A DNA stretch of 35,289 bases from Aromatoleum evansii (GTDB taxonomy: Bacteria; Pseudomonadota; Gammaproteobacteria; Burkholderiales; Rhodocyclaceae). Location of the stretch: NCBI RefSeq assembly GCF_012910805.1, contig NZ_WTVK01000057.1, forward strand, positions 1 through 35,289. The letters run 5' to 3'. The notes beneath the pieces are model-generated. The model saw only the letters and a list, made by a program, of their open reading frames with translations. It did not search any database and was not told the origin of the DNA. A program made the translations under genes and the position numbers. Numbering within the stretch: the stretch's first letter is position 1; every line of letters starts with the position of its first letter. This document shows, piece after piece, positions 14,750 through 23,856 of the stretch.

Positions 14750-17700
14750 GGCGTTTCGGTCGTGTGTGCCGGGCGGTTTGCATGGAACGCCACCGGGAAG
14801 CCGGCGCGCACCGTACAGCCCGCACCGGGGGCGGACAGGAGTTCGAGGCGGCCACCGGCAAGCTCGCAGCGTTCCTGCATGCTCAGCACGCCGAGGCTCG
14901 CGCCGGCGGCGGCGCGGGCGGTGGCCGCGGCGAGGTCGAAGCCGCGGCCGTCGTCGCGCACGCTGAGCAGCAGCCCGCCGTCGATGCGGCGCAGTTCGAG
15001 CCACACCGCACTCGCCTGCGCGTGGCGCTGGACGTTGGTGATGGCTTCCTGGGCGATGCGGAAGCAGGCGGTGGCAACCTGGTCGTCGATCGCGCCGGGC
15101 AGCAGATCGGCCGCGAAGTGGATCGGCGGACCGCCGTGGCGGCTCACCCAGTTCGCGTGGGCCTGCAGCGCCGCCGCCAGCCCCAGGTCGTCGAGCTGCG
15201 GCGGGCGCAGGTTGCGCGACAGCGTGCGCACGTGTTCGAGCGCGCGGTCGGTGATCGCGACCGCGTCGGCGAGCTCGGGGCAACCGCCGCAGCTGCGCGA
15301 TAGGGCCGAGGTCTGCAGCACGATCTTGACGGCCGTCAGGCTCTGGCCGATTTCGTCATGCAACTCGCGCGCGACGCGCTTGCGTTCGGCCTCCTGCACG
15401 TCGATGAGGCTCGCCGACAGCATGCGCAGGCGCTGCATGGCCTGCTGCAGGGCGGCCAGCGTGGCGCGGCGCTCGCTGACGTCGCGGACGACTTTGGCGA
15501 AGCCGCGCAGGCGCCCATCGGCGTCGTGGATCGCGGTGATCGCCACGTTGGCCCAGAATTCGGTGCCGTCCTTGCGCCGGTGGAGCGACTCCTCCGCGGT
15601 GAAGCGTCCATGCGCGCGGGTCATTTCCAGCGTACGCCGGGGTTCGCCGGCGGCGATTGCGGCGTCCGGGTAGAACAGGCTCAGTTCGCGGCCGAGCACT
15701 TCGTCGGCGGAATGGCCGAGGATGCGCTCGGCGCCGCGGTTCCAGCTGGCGATGCGGCCGTGCGCGTCGAGCATGAAGATCGCGTAGTCCTCGACCGCAT
15801 CGACCAGCAAGTGGAAGCGTGCCTCGCTTTCCGCAGCCGCCTGTTCGGCGCGCTTGCGGGCGTCGATGTCCTCGACCACCGAGATGAAGTAGTCGGGCGC
15901 GCCGGCGTCGCTGCGTACCAGCGAGACGGTCAGATTGATCCACACCACGCGGCCGCTGCGGTGCAGGTAGCGCTTTTCCATCTGGTAGGTGGCGAGCTCG
16001 CCGGCCAGCACGCGCTGCACCAGGCCCAGATCGGCCGCGAGGTCGTCGGGGTGGGTGATGTCCTGGAAACTGCAGGCGAGCAGTTCGTCGTGCGTGTAGC
16101 CGACGATGCCACACAGGCGCTGGTTGACCTGCAGCCAGCGCCCGTCGGGCGCGACCAGTGCGATGCCCACCGCGGCCTGTTCGAAGGTCGCGCGAAAGCG
16201 CGCCTCGCTCTCCGCGGCGGCCTGTTCGGCGCGCTTGCGGGCGTCGATGTCCTCGATCACCGCGATGAAGTAGGCGGGTTTGCCCGTCGGGTTGCGCACC
16301 AGCGCGACCGACAGGTTGACCCACACGATGCGGCCGCTCTTGTGCAGGCAGCGGTTCTCCAGTTGGTAGCCGGTGATCTCGCCGGCCAGCAGGCGCTGCG
16401 ACTGCGCGAGGTCGGCGGCGAGGTCGTCGGCATCGGTGACGTCCTCGAAGCTCGCAGCGAGCAATTCGTCGTGCGGGTAGCCGAGGATCGCGCACAGGCG
16501 CTCGTTGACCTGCAGCCAGCGGCCACTGAGCGACAGCAGCGCGATACCCGTCGCGGCCTGCTCGAAGGTGGCGCGGAAGCGCATCTCGCTCTCGCGCAGC
16601 TGCGCCTCGGCCAGCTTGCGCTCGGTCACGTCGGTGAAGAAGATCGTCAGGCCGTCGGCGGACGGGTAGATGCGGTTCTCGAACCACAGGTCCCAGGGTG
16701 CGTAGTGCTGCTCGAGGGTCTGCGGCTGCTGCTCGGCGAGGGCGCGCTGGTAGGCGTGATAGAAGGGTTGGCCGACGCCTTCCGGGTACTCGGTCCAGAT
16801 GTGCCGGCCGAGCAGGTCCTCCGGCTTGTCGCGCCCGAGCATGTGCGCGGCGCGCCGGTTGAGGAAGGTGTAGCACCAGTCGTGGTCGAGCGCGACGATG
16901 CCGTCGTTGATACGCTCGACGACCTCGCTCAGGCGCTCGTGGGAGGCAATCGCTTCTTGGCGGGCGGCGACGACATCGGCGAAGAGCTCGTCGCGCTGCG
17001 CTTCCAGGCGCCGTCGCTCGTCGATCTCCTGACGCAGCGTCCGTTGCTCGTCGCGCAGGTGGTCCACGACGGCGGTGAAGATCTGATCGAGCTGCGCGAG
17101 CTCGTCGGCGCGCGGCGGGAGCCGCGCGTCGTAGCGCACGGCACGGCCGCTGCGCACGGCCTCGGCGGCGGCTGCCATGCGCTGCAGCGGGCGCGCCGTG
17201 TGGCTGGCCGCGGCCCAGCCCAGCGCCGCGAGCAGCAGTCCGGTGAGCAGCCCGGCGGCGAGCAGCCGGGCGCGGCTGGCATCGTAGGCGGCGAGGGCAA
17301 GCATCGCCGGCTGACGCGCGAGGACAGTCCAACCCAGCCCGGGGGCGTCGCGGTAGCCGGTGGTCGTGGCCGAGCCGACGACGTAATCGCGCTCGGCGGC
17401 GTCGCGGGCCGACTGCGGGCCGAGCAGCAGCTGGCCGTCCCGGCCGTGCACCAGCACTTCGATGCCGCGCGCGCGGTGATGCCCGGCGAGCAGCGCAGTT
17501 TCGATTTCACGCGCCCAGTCCCAGTACAGGTGTGCGCCGACGACGCCGAGCGGCCGGCCGGTGGTGTCGAGCACCGGCGCGGCGATGTCGACGAAGCGCG
17601 GCGGCTCGCCGTCGGCGCTGGCGGGCAGCATGCGCGCGAGCAGTTGGGCAGGGTGCACGTCGCCGAGGTAGGGGGCCTGCAGGCCTGAGGTGAACCATTG

Positions 17701-18099
17701 CCGTCCGCGCACCGACTCGCCTTCGAGCAGCCTGCCGGTGGCGGCCGTGATCTGCCCGTCGGCGTTGGCGAGTCCGAGCCAGGCATACAGCGGGTAGGTG
17801 CGCTGCAAGTTCTCCAGTACCGCGCGCTTGTCGGCGGCGGAGAAGTCCGCGCTGCGCATGCTCGGCAGCGCGGCGATCGCGCGCACCTCGCGGTGGCGCT
17901 CGAACAGGCCGCGGTCAAGCTGTCCGGCGACCTGGCGCGCGAGTTCGTCCAGCGCCGCGCCGACTTCCTGCTCGGCATTCGCGTGCCCGATCCGTTCGAA
18001 GACCAGGGACGCGAGCAGCACCAACGCGAGGCCGCTGCCCCCCATCAGCAGCGCAAGGCGGGCGCGGAAACTGCGCCGGTAGTCGAGTAAGGCGGTCAT
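14746..18099 (-). CDS. Sensor kinase with dCache, HAMP and four PAS domains
   Basis: An 1117-residue kinase. TM1 is at about 15-35. The periplasmic dCache-like sensor spans about 40-270 (YAWLGLANADGQITAATG, GRQWFTSG, GVVGAHLYWDW). TM2 is at about 277-297 and HAMP at about 296-350, followed by a short coiled coil. PAS domains are at about 390-495, 504-625, 631-752 and 758-878. The second and third are near copies with a period of 127 residues. HisKA_3 has ERKRVARELHDEIGQ (His914), and HATPase has QEAITNVQRHA, RDDGRGFD and LGVLSMQER. It is co-transcribed and ATGA-overlapped with the LuxR-type regulator that follows. Ligand unknown. The ribosome binding site at the ATG is weak. Confidence 0.92.
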   Translation of the reverse strand: MTALLDYRRSFRARLALLMGGSGLALVLLASLVFERIGHANAEQEVGAALDELARQVAGQLDRGLFERHREVRAIAALPSMRSADFSAADKRAVLENLQRTYPLYAWLGLANADGQITAATGRLLEGESVRGRQWFTSGLQAPYLGDVHPAQLLARMLPASADGEPPRFVDIAAPVLDTTGRPLGVVGAHLYWDWAREIETALLAGHHRARGIEVLVHGRDGQLLLGPQSARDAAERDYVVGSATTTGYRDAPGLGWTVLARQPAMLALAAYDASRARLLAAGLLTGLLLAALGWAAASHTARPLQRMAAAAEAVRSGRAVRYDARLPPRADELAQLDQIFTAVVDHLRDEQRTLRQEIDERRRLEAQRDELFADVVAARQEAIASHERLSEVVERINDGIVALDHDWCYTFLNRRAAHMLGRDKPEDLLGRHIWTEYPEGVGQPFYHAYQRALAEQQPQTLEQHYAPWDLWFENRIYPSADGLTIFFTDVTERKLAEAQLRESEMRFRATFEQAATGIALLSLSGRWLQVNERLCAILGYPHDELLAASFEDVTDADDLAADLAQSQRLLAGEITGYQLENRCLHKSGRIVWVNLSVALVRNPTGKPAYFIAVIEDIDARKRAEQAAAESEARFRATFEQAAVGIALVAPDGRWLQVNQRLCGIVGYTHDELLACSFQDITHPDDLAADLGLVQRVLAGELATYQMEKRYLHRSGRVVWINLTVSLVRSDAGAPDYFISVVEDIDARKRAEQAAAESEARFHLLVDAVEDYAIFMLDAHGRIASWNRGAERILGHSADEVLGRELSLFYPDAAIAAGEPRRTLEMTRAHGRFTAEESLHRRKDGTEFWANVAITAIHDADGRLRGFAKVVRDVSERRATLAALQQAMQRLRMLSASLIDVQEAERKRVARELHDEIGQSLTAVKIVLQTSALSRSCGGCPELADAVAITDRALEHVRTLSRNLRPPQLDDLGLAAALQAHANWVSRHGGPPIHFAADLLPGAIDDQVATACFRIAQEAITNVQRHAQASAVWLELRRIDGGLLLSVRDDGRGFDLAAATARAAAGASLGVLSMQERCELAGGRLELLSAPGAGCTVRAGFPVAFHANRPAHTTETP
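15829..16590 (-). repeat. Tandem duplication of a PAS module (381-bp period)
   Basis: Residues 504-630 and 631-757 of the kinase align along their length without gaps that I can see (127 residues each). Examples are RFRATFEQAATGIAL/RFRATFEQAAVGIAL and EDIDARKRAEQAAAESEARF at both ends. The DNA of the linker is nearly identical at 15821-15880 and 16202-16261. This is an intragenic duplication that has partly diverged. Confidence 0.85.
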
Positions 18100-18205
18100 C
18101 GCGGCTCGGCAGCGAGGGGGAGGCGGATGGTGGCAGGCGCACCATCCCGAACAGATTCAAGATTACCACAGCGTCCTAGGCGCGGCGCGGCGCGACCGGG
18201 GCGGG

Positions 18206-18234
18206 CCCCGGGGATCTAGGGTATTTCCCCGGGG
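18206..18234. promoter_or_regulatory. Paired palindromes between divergent operons
   Basis: CCCCGGGGA (18206-18214) and TCCCCGGGG (18226-18234) are perfect 9-bp inverted repeats with an 11-base loop. Each arm is itself the palindrome CCCCGGGG, and the two centres are 21 bp apart, about two helical turns. The element lies between the divergent kinase (start 18099) and the receiver gene (start 18316). It could be a double operator or an RNA hairpin in the leader of the rightward operon. No protein is assigned. Confidence 0.45.
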
Positions 18235-18315
18235 GGACTCAGGGATTCACCGATGTGCGGCGGGACGGCGTTCGCGGAGGATGCAGCTGTAAATTCGCCA
18301 CGGAGCCCTTCCGCC

Positions 18316-18702
18316 ATGGATCTACCGATCCGCACCCTGTTCGCCGACGATAGCCCCGAGTTTCGCCGTGTGCTGCACGGCTTCATCGCTCTGCAGCCAG
18401 GGATCGAAATCGTCGGCGAGGCCGGCGACGGCCTCGAAGCCTTGTGCCTGGTCGACAGCCTGAAGCCCGACCTGCTGGTGGTCGACCTGATGATGCCGGG
18501 CGCGAGCGGCATGGAGGTGGCGATGCGGCTGGCGCGGCGCCCCGTGCGGCCGAAGGTGATCGTGGTGTCGATGCACGCGGCGGACGACTACCGGGCAGCG
18601 GTGCTCGCCTGCGGCGCGGACGCGTTCGTGACCAAGGGCAGCATCGTCAGTGAGCTGCCATGCGTGATCGGGCGTCTCTTCGCGGCCGGGGGACGGCAGT
18701 GA
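18316..18702 (+). CDS. Single-domain response regulator
   Basis: From ATG 18316 (GGAG about 10 bases upstream) this is a 128-residue lone receiver. It has DD at 11-12, phospho-acceptor Asp57 in LVVDLMMPGASG, the switch region VVSMHAADDY and the lysine in FVTKGSIV. An upstream in-frame start at 18253 would add 21 residues unlike the family, so 18316 is chosen. It is the first gene of a four-gene operon. Its TGA overlaps the ATG of the CHASE kinase (TGATG), which suggests coupled translation and a direct partnership. With no output domain it may compete with, or feed back on, the receiver at the front of the GGDEF-EAL protein two genes on. Confidence 0.9.
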   Translation: MDLPIRTLFADDSPEFRRVLHGFIALQPGIEIVGEAGDGLEALCLVDSLKPDLLVVDLMMPGASGMEVAMRLARRPVRPKVIVVSMHAADDYRAAVLACGADAFVTKGSIVSELPCVIGRLFAAGGRQ

Positions 18703-20762
18703 TGCGGATGCCGGACTGGAGCCCGCTGGGGTGGGCCGGACTTGCCGTCGGGGTGGTGCTCACCGCCGTCGTGTGGGTGCACGACCTGCGCGCCCACCAC
18801 GCGGAAGAGGCGTTGCGCCTGGCGCGCGCCGGCGATGTAGCGCGCGACGCGCTCGAGCGCCGGCTGCAGGGCGATATGGAAGTGCTGCGCGGCCTGCAGG
18901 GCTTGTTCATGGCCTCCGACGAGGTCACCCGCTTCGACTTTCGCCGCTACGCGTTTCAGCTCGATCTGGCCAACCGCCATGCCGGCGTGCGCGGCCATGC
19001 CTTTGTCCGCCATGTGCCGGCGGCTGCGGCGCCCACCTTCGTTGCCGCCGTGCGCGCCGACCGCAGCCTCGACCCGCTGGGCTACCCGCGCTTCGCGATC
19101 CGCCCACCGCGCACGGCGGACGACGTGCATTACGTCGTCGATTACGTCGAGCCCTTCCTCGCCAACCTGGAGCAGTTCGGCGCCAACTTCGCCGCCGACC
19201 CGGCGCGCCGCCTGGCGGCCGAGCAGGCGGCCACGAGCGGCGCTGTTGTGGGGACCGGCGTGGGCGACCTGGGCCTGGCCGAAGGCGAGCCGATCCGCGG
19301 TTTCGTGCTGTTCGCTCCGGTGTACACGCCGGAGCGCCGGCTGCGCGACGTTGCCGACCGCCGCGCCGCCCTGCAGGGTTGGGTCGCCGCGATCGTCGAC
19401 TTCGACGAGCTGATGCGCGACGCCTTCCCGCCACCGCTGCTGGATCAGGTGCGCGTGCGCCTGCGCGACGCGGTCAGTGGCGGCCGGGTGGCGCCGTGGC
19501 TGCTCTACGACAGCCATCCTGCACTGGGCGCGTCGCGGACGGATGCCCGCGATGTGGTGCATGCGCTGGAGTTCGGCGGGCGGTCTTGGCTGCTGGAGGT
19601 GAGCGCAAAGCCCGAGTCGCTGGCGACCGATGCCAGCCTGGTCGCGGTGCCCCTGCTCGGCGCGGGCGTGAGCTGGATGCTGGCCGTGGTGCTGACCGGC
19701 TTGTCGCGGGCGCGCCGGCAGGCCGAGAGCACCGCGAACCGGTTCGCCGCGGATGCCGCGCATCACCAGCGGCTGCTGCAGGGCCTGTTCGACGTGAGTC
19801 CCGACTGCATCAAGCTGATCGATTTGCGCGGCCGGCTGCTGACGATCAACCAGGCGGGCCTCGCGATGCTCGAGGCCGAGCACGTCGATGAGGTGTTGGG
19901 GCATGGCGCCGAGCACCTGCTCGTCGAGTCCGATCGCGCGCCCTTCGCGGCGCTGGTCACGCGCGTGTTCGCGGGCGAGCCCGGGAGCCTCGAATACGCG
20001 CTGATCGCGTGTCGCGGCACGCGCCGCGTGATGGAAACCTATGCGGTGCCGCTGCGCGACAGCGCCGGCGCGGTGAGTGCGATGCTGGCGGTGAGCCGCG
20101 AGGTGACCGCGGCACGCGCGGCCGAGGCGCAGACGGAGCGCACGCTGCACGAGAAGGAGACGCTGCTGCGCGAGATCCATCATCGTGTGAAGAACAACCT
20201 GCAGGTGATCTCCAGCCTGCTCAGCCTGCAGACGGCGCATGTCGCCGAGCCCGCGGTGCGCGCGCTGCTGCGCGAGAGCCAGGGGCGCGTCCGCAGCATG
20301 GCGCTGGTGCATGAAAAGCTCTACCGCGCGGCCGACCTCGCGGCGATCGACCTCGCCGATTACACGTGGACGCTGCTGCGCTGCATCGAGGACGCCTGGG
20401 GGCGCCGCGCGCGCCTCGAGGTCGCGATCACGAACGTCGCGCTCGAGATCGGGCAGGCCATTCCCTGCGGCCTGATCATCAACGAGCTCGTGTCCAACGC
20501 CCTCAAGCACGCCTTCCCGCTGACACCAGGAACGGTGCGCGTGGGCGCGGCGGTGGCCACCGGCGAGGTGGTGCTGGAGGTGGCCGACGACGGGGTCGGT
20601 TTCCCCGGCGACCTGGATTTCCGCAATACCGCCTCGCTCGGCCTGCAGCTCGTCAACACCCTCGCCGACCAGCTCGGCGGCCGCGTCACGCTGGAGGGCA
20701 AGGCCGGCTGCGCATTCTGTATCGCGTTCCCCCATGCGGGGCGCAAGGAGCAACAAGCATGA
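18702..20762 (+). CDS. CHASE-PAS histidine kinase of the HisKA_2 type
   Basis: A 686-residue membrane kinase. TM1 is at about 8-27, with a CHASE-type extracytoplasmic domain at about 60-290 (GLFMASDEVTRFDFRRYAF, GVRGHAFVRHVP, RGFVLFAPVYTPE). TM2 is at about 312-334 and a PAS domain at about 350-465. The HisKA_2 box is LLREIHHRVKNNLQVISSLL (His494), followed by a HATPase with INELVSNALKHAFP, VADDGVGFPGD and SLGLQLVNTLADQLGG. HisKA_2 kinases usually pair with receiver proteins that have unusual outputs, and such genes flank it on both sides. It starts one base into the previous stop and its own TGA overlaps the next ATG. CHASE domains bind small ligands; which one is unknown. Confidence 0.92.
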   Translation: MRMPDWSPLGWAGLAVGVVLTAVVWVHDLRAHHAEEALRLARAGDVARDALERRLQGDMEVLRGLQGLFMASDEVTRFDFRRYAFQLDLANRHAGVRGHAFVRHVPAAAAPTFVAAVRADRSLDPLGYPRFAIRPPRTADDVHYVVDYVEPFLANLEQFGANFAADPARRLAAEQAATSGAVVGTGVGDLGLAEGEPIRGFVLFAPVYTPERRLRDVADRRAALQGWVAAIVDFDELMRDAFPPPLLDQVRVRLRDAVSGGRVAPWLLYDSHPALGASRTDARDVVHALEFGGRSWLLEVSAKPESLATDASLVAVPLLGAGVSWMLAVVLTGLSRARRQAESTANRFAADAAHHQRLLQGLFDVSPDCIKLIDLRGRLLTINQAGLAMLEAEHVDEVLGHGAEHLLVESDRAPFAALVTRVFAGEPGSLEYALIACRGTRRVMETYAVPLRDSAGAVSAMLAVSREVTAARAAEAQTERTLHEKETLLREIHHRVKNNLQVISSLLSLQTAHVAEPAVRALLRESQGRVRSMALVHEKLYRAADLAAIDLADYTWTLLRCIEDAWGRRARLEVAITNVALEIGQAIPCGLIINELVSNALKHAFPLTPGTVRVGAAVATGEVVLEVADDGVGFPGDLDFRNTASLGLQLVNTLADQLGGRVTLEGKAGCAFCIAFPHAGRKEQQA

Positions 20763-23700
20763 ACTCCCCGAAGATCCTCATTGTGGAAGACGAAGGCATC
20801 GTTGCGCTCGACCTGCAGCGGCGCCTAGCCGCGCTCGGCTACGCAGTGTCGGGCCGAGCCATGAACGGCGCTGCGGCGCTGGCCGCGGCCGCGGCAGAAT
20901 GGCCTGACCTGGTGCTGATGGACATCGCGCTGCAGGGCGAGCTGGACGGCATCGAGACCACGCGGCGGCTGCACGCCGCGGGCGACGTGCCGGTGATCTT
21001 CCTGACGGCCAATTCGGACCCGGCGACGTTCGAGCGCGCCAAGGCCGTCGCGCCGCACGGCTTCCTGCTCAAGCCCTTCGACGAGCGCGAGCTGCACAGT
21101 GCGATCGAACTGGCCTTGCACAAGCACGCGCTCGAACACGAGCGCCTGCGCGCCGTGGCGGCGCTGGCGGAGAGCGAGGCGCGCTTTCGCGGCATCCTTG
21201 AATCGGCGGCCGACGGCGTGCTGATCTCGGACGAGGCGGGGCGCATCATCCTCGCCAACGAGCGCGCGGAGACGATGTTCGGCTATCCCGCGGGGGAACT
21301 CGTCGGCCACCTGCTCGAGGAGCTGGTACCCGAGCGCAACCGCGCGCGGCACCGCCAGGTTCGGGCCGAATACACCATCGCCGGCTCGGCGCGGCCGATG
21401 GGGCGCGGCCTGCGGATCAGTGCATTGCGGCGCGACGGCAGCGAGTTCCCCGTCGATATCAGCCTGAGCACGCTGGACACCGGGCGCGGCGTGGTGGTGA
21501 GCTGCTTCATTCAGGACATCTCCGACAAGGTGCGCGCCGATGCCGAATTGCAGCGACTCAACCGCACGCTGCAGGTGCTGTCGGCCGGTAACCAGATCCT
21601 GGTGCGTGCCCGCGACGAGCAGGACCTGCTGTTCGCGTCCTGCGGCAACCTGGTCGACACCGGCGGCTATCCGCTGGCATGGATCGGCCTGCCGGTAGAC
21701 GAGGCGGCCAGTGCCGTGACGATTGCCGCACGGGCAGGCGACGACGGCTATCTGGATTGCGTGAGCGATTCGGACCGCGGGCGCGGGGCGACGGGCATCG
21801 CGATCCGCCGTGGAGAACCGGTGGTCGTGCGCGACATCGCCAGCGATCCCGCCTACGCGCACTGGCGCGAGGAGGCGATGCGGCGCGGTTTCGTCGCGTC
21901 CCTGGCCTTGCCATTGAAGTACGACGGGACCTGCCTCGGTGCCTTGCGCCTCGTCTCGCGCGAGCGCGACGCCTTCCAGGAGGAGGAGCTGCGCCTGCTC
22001 GTCGAGCTCGCCGGCGACGTCGCCTACGGCATCGCCATGCAGCGCGCGGCGCTCGCCCGGCGGGCCGCGGAAGACAGGCTGCGCCTGTTCGAGCGCGCGA
22101 TCGAGTCGTCGGCCAACGGCATCATCATCAGTGACGTCTCCCAGTCCGACAACCCCATTGTCTATGCCAATCCGGCCTTCGGGCGCATCACCGGCTATGC
22201 GGAGGAAGAGGTGCTCGGACGCAATGCACGCTTCCTGCTCGGGCATGACACCGACCAATGCGAGGTCGCAGAGCTGCGTCAGGCGCTGCGCGAGCGCCGT
22301 GAGGCGCAACTGGTGCTGCGCAACTACCGCCGCGACGGTGCTCTGTTCTGGAACGAGCTTTCCGTGGCGCCAGTAAAGAATGGCGGAGTGACCACTCATT
22401 TCGTCAGCGTCATCAACGACATCAGCCGGCGCAAGCGCTACCAGGAACAGTTCGAGCACCTGGCCAATCACGACGCGCTGACCGGGGTGGCCAACCGCAA
22501 CCTGCTGAATGACCGTCTGCAGCAGGCGATCATCCATGCCGAGCGTAACGGTCACGTGACCGCAACGCTGCTGCTCGATCTCGACCGCTTCAAGCATGTC
22601 AATGACAGCCTGGGCCACGGAGTCGGAGACCAGGTGCTGCAGGAGATTGCGCACCGACTGAAGACTTGCGTCCGTGAGGGGGATACCGTGGCGCGGCTGG
22701 GAGCCGACGAGTTTGTCGTGGTGCTCGTAGACATCGCGCAAGAATACGACGTGGCCAGCATCGTGGAGAAAGTGCGCGACGCGCTGTCGGTACCGCTGGC
22801 GGCGGCCGGTCAGGAGATCTTCCCTTCCGCGAGCATCGGCGTGAGCGTGTTTGCGCGCGACGGCCAGTCCGGCGAGGAACTGCTGAAGAATGCGGACATC
22901 GCGATGCACCGCGCGAAGGAACAGGGTGGCGGCAGCGTCTGCTTCTTCGCGCAGGAGATGCAGGTGTGCGCCAGCCGCCGCTTGAGTCTGGAGGCGCGCC
23001 TGCGGCGCGCGATTGAGCGCGACGAGTTCATCCTGCACTACCAGCCGCAGGTCGAACTCGACTCGGGCCGCATCGTCGGCGCCGAGGCGCTGGTGCGCTG
23101 GCGGACGGCTGAGGGCGAGATCGTCAGCCCGGCCGAGTTCATTCCGGTGGCGGAGGAATCGGGGCTCATCGAGGCGATCGGGCGGCACGTGCTGAACCAG
23201 GCGGTGTGCGAGGCGAGCACGTGGGAGGCGGCGGGCCTGCCGCCACTGAGCGTGGCGGTGAACCTGTCGGCGCGCCAGTTCGCCGACCGCGGTCTGGCGC
23301 GCATCGTCGGCGACGAGCTGCAGGCGGTCGGGCTGGACGCGGGGCGGCTGAACCTGGAGATCACCGAGAGCATGGTGATGGGCGATGCCGAGCGCGCGGT
23401 GGCGACGCTGCACCAGTTCAAGGACATGGGGGTGACGCTGTCGCTCGACGATTTCGGCACCGGCTATTCCAGCCTAGCCTACCTGAAGCGCTTTCCGATC
23501 GATCACCTGAAGATCGACCGCTCCTTCGTGCACGATGTGACAAGCAACCGGGACGATGCATCGATCATCGCCGCGATCATCGCGATGGCGCGAAGCATGA
23601 ACCTGCAGGTGATCGCCGAGGGCGTCGAGACCGAGGCGCAGTTGCGCTACCTGCGCCACCTGCGGTGCGACGCCTTGCAGGGTTTCCTGTTCAGCCGGCC

Positions 23701-23788
23701 GCTGCCGGCGGCGGATTTCGTCCGCCTCGTGCATGCCGGGCACCGCCTCGCCGCGGACGCCGGCGGCATGTCGCTGTGCGCGTCGTGA
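20759..23788 (+). CDS. Receiver-PAS-GAF-PAS-GGDEF-EAL c-di-GMP protein
   Basis: From ATG 20759 (AAGGAG at 20745-20750) the protein has 1009 residues. The receiver (about 5-120) has ED at 10-11, Asp55 in VLMDIALQGELDG, LTAN, and Lys in FLLKPFDE. PAS follows (about 135-258), then GAF (about 280-428), PAS (about 440-560), GGDEF (about 565-725) and EAL (about 740-990). The GGDEF motif reads GADEF (648-652) and keeps the RxxD site REGD. The EAL domain is complete: GAEALVRW (EAL at 776-778), NLS, LEITES, DDFGTGYSS, HLKIDRSF and AEGVE. Phosphodiesterase activity is therefore likely and cyclase activity uncertain. The kinase next door (ATGA overlap) should phosphorylate Asp55 and link its signal to c-di-GMP. 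Confidence 0.93.
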   Translation: MNSPKILIVEDEGIVALDLQRRLAALGYAVSGRAMNGAAALAAAAAEWPDLVLMDIALQGELDGIETTRRLHAAGDVPVIFLTANSDPATFERAKAVAPHGFLLKPFDERELHSAIELALHKHALEHERLRAVAALAESEARFRGILESAADGVLISDEAGRIILANERAETMFGYPAGELVGHLLEELVPERNRARHRQVRAEYTIAGSARPMGRGLRISALRRDGSEFPVDISLSTLDTGRGVVVSCFIQDISDKVRADAELQRLNRTLQVLSAGNQILVRARDEQDLLFASCGNLVDTGGYPLAWIGLPVDEAASAVTIAARAGDDGYLDCVSDSDRGRGATGIAIRRGEPVVVRDIASDPAYAHWREEAMRRGFVASLALPLKYDGTCLGALRLVSRERDAFQEEELRLLVELAGDVAYGIAMQRAALARRAAEDRLRLFERAIESSANGIIISDVSQSDNPIVYANPAFGRITGYAEEEVLGRNARFLLGHDTDQCEVAELRQALRERREAQLVLRNYRRDGALFWNELSVAPVKNGGVTTHFVSVINDISRRKRYQEQFEHLANHDALTGVANRNLLNDRLQQAIIHAERNGHVTATLLLDLDRFKHVNDSLGHGVGDQVLQEIAHRLKTCVREGDTVARLGADEFVVVLVDIAQEYDVASIVEKVRDALSVPLAAAGQEIFPSASIGVSVFARDGQSGEELLKNADIAMHRAKEQGGGSVCFFAQEMQVCASRRLSLEARLRRAIERDEFILHYQPQVELDSGRIVGAEALVRWRTAEGEIVSPAEFIPVAEESGLIEAIGRHVLNQAVCEASTWEAAGLPPLSVAVNLSARQFADRGLARIVGDELQAVGLDAGRLNLEITESMVMGDAERAVATLHQFKDMGVTLSLDDFGTGYSSLAYLKRFPIDHLKIDRSFVHDVTSNRDDASIIAAIIAMARSMNLQVIAEGVETEAQLRYLRHLRCDALQGFLFSRPLPAADFVRLVHAGHRLAADAGGMSLCAS

Positions 23789-23856
23789 GCGTGACGCAAC
23801 CCCTGCCCCGAACTCGCTACTCGATCAACTGACTGGATTTGCCGGGAGATCTACCG

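Noticed and set aside
15358-17688. 776-codon plus-strand frame inside the four-PAS kinase
   Set aside because: The minus-strand kinase has a full domain set; the plus frame is low-complexity antisense.
20825-23413. 862-codon minus-strand frame across the receiver-GGDEF-EAL gene
   Set aside because: Antisense of a gene with intact receiver, GAF, PAS and EAL motifs; no family features of its own.
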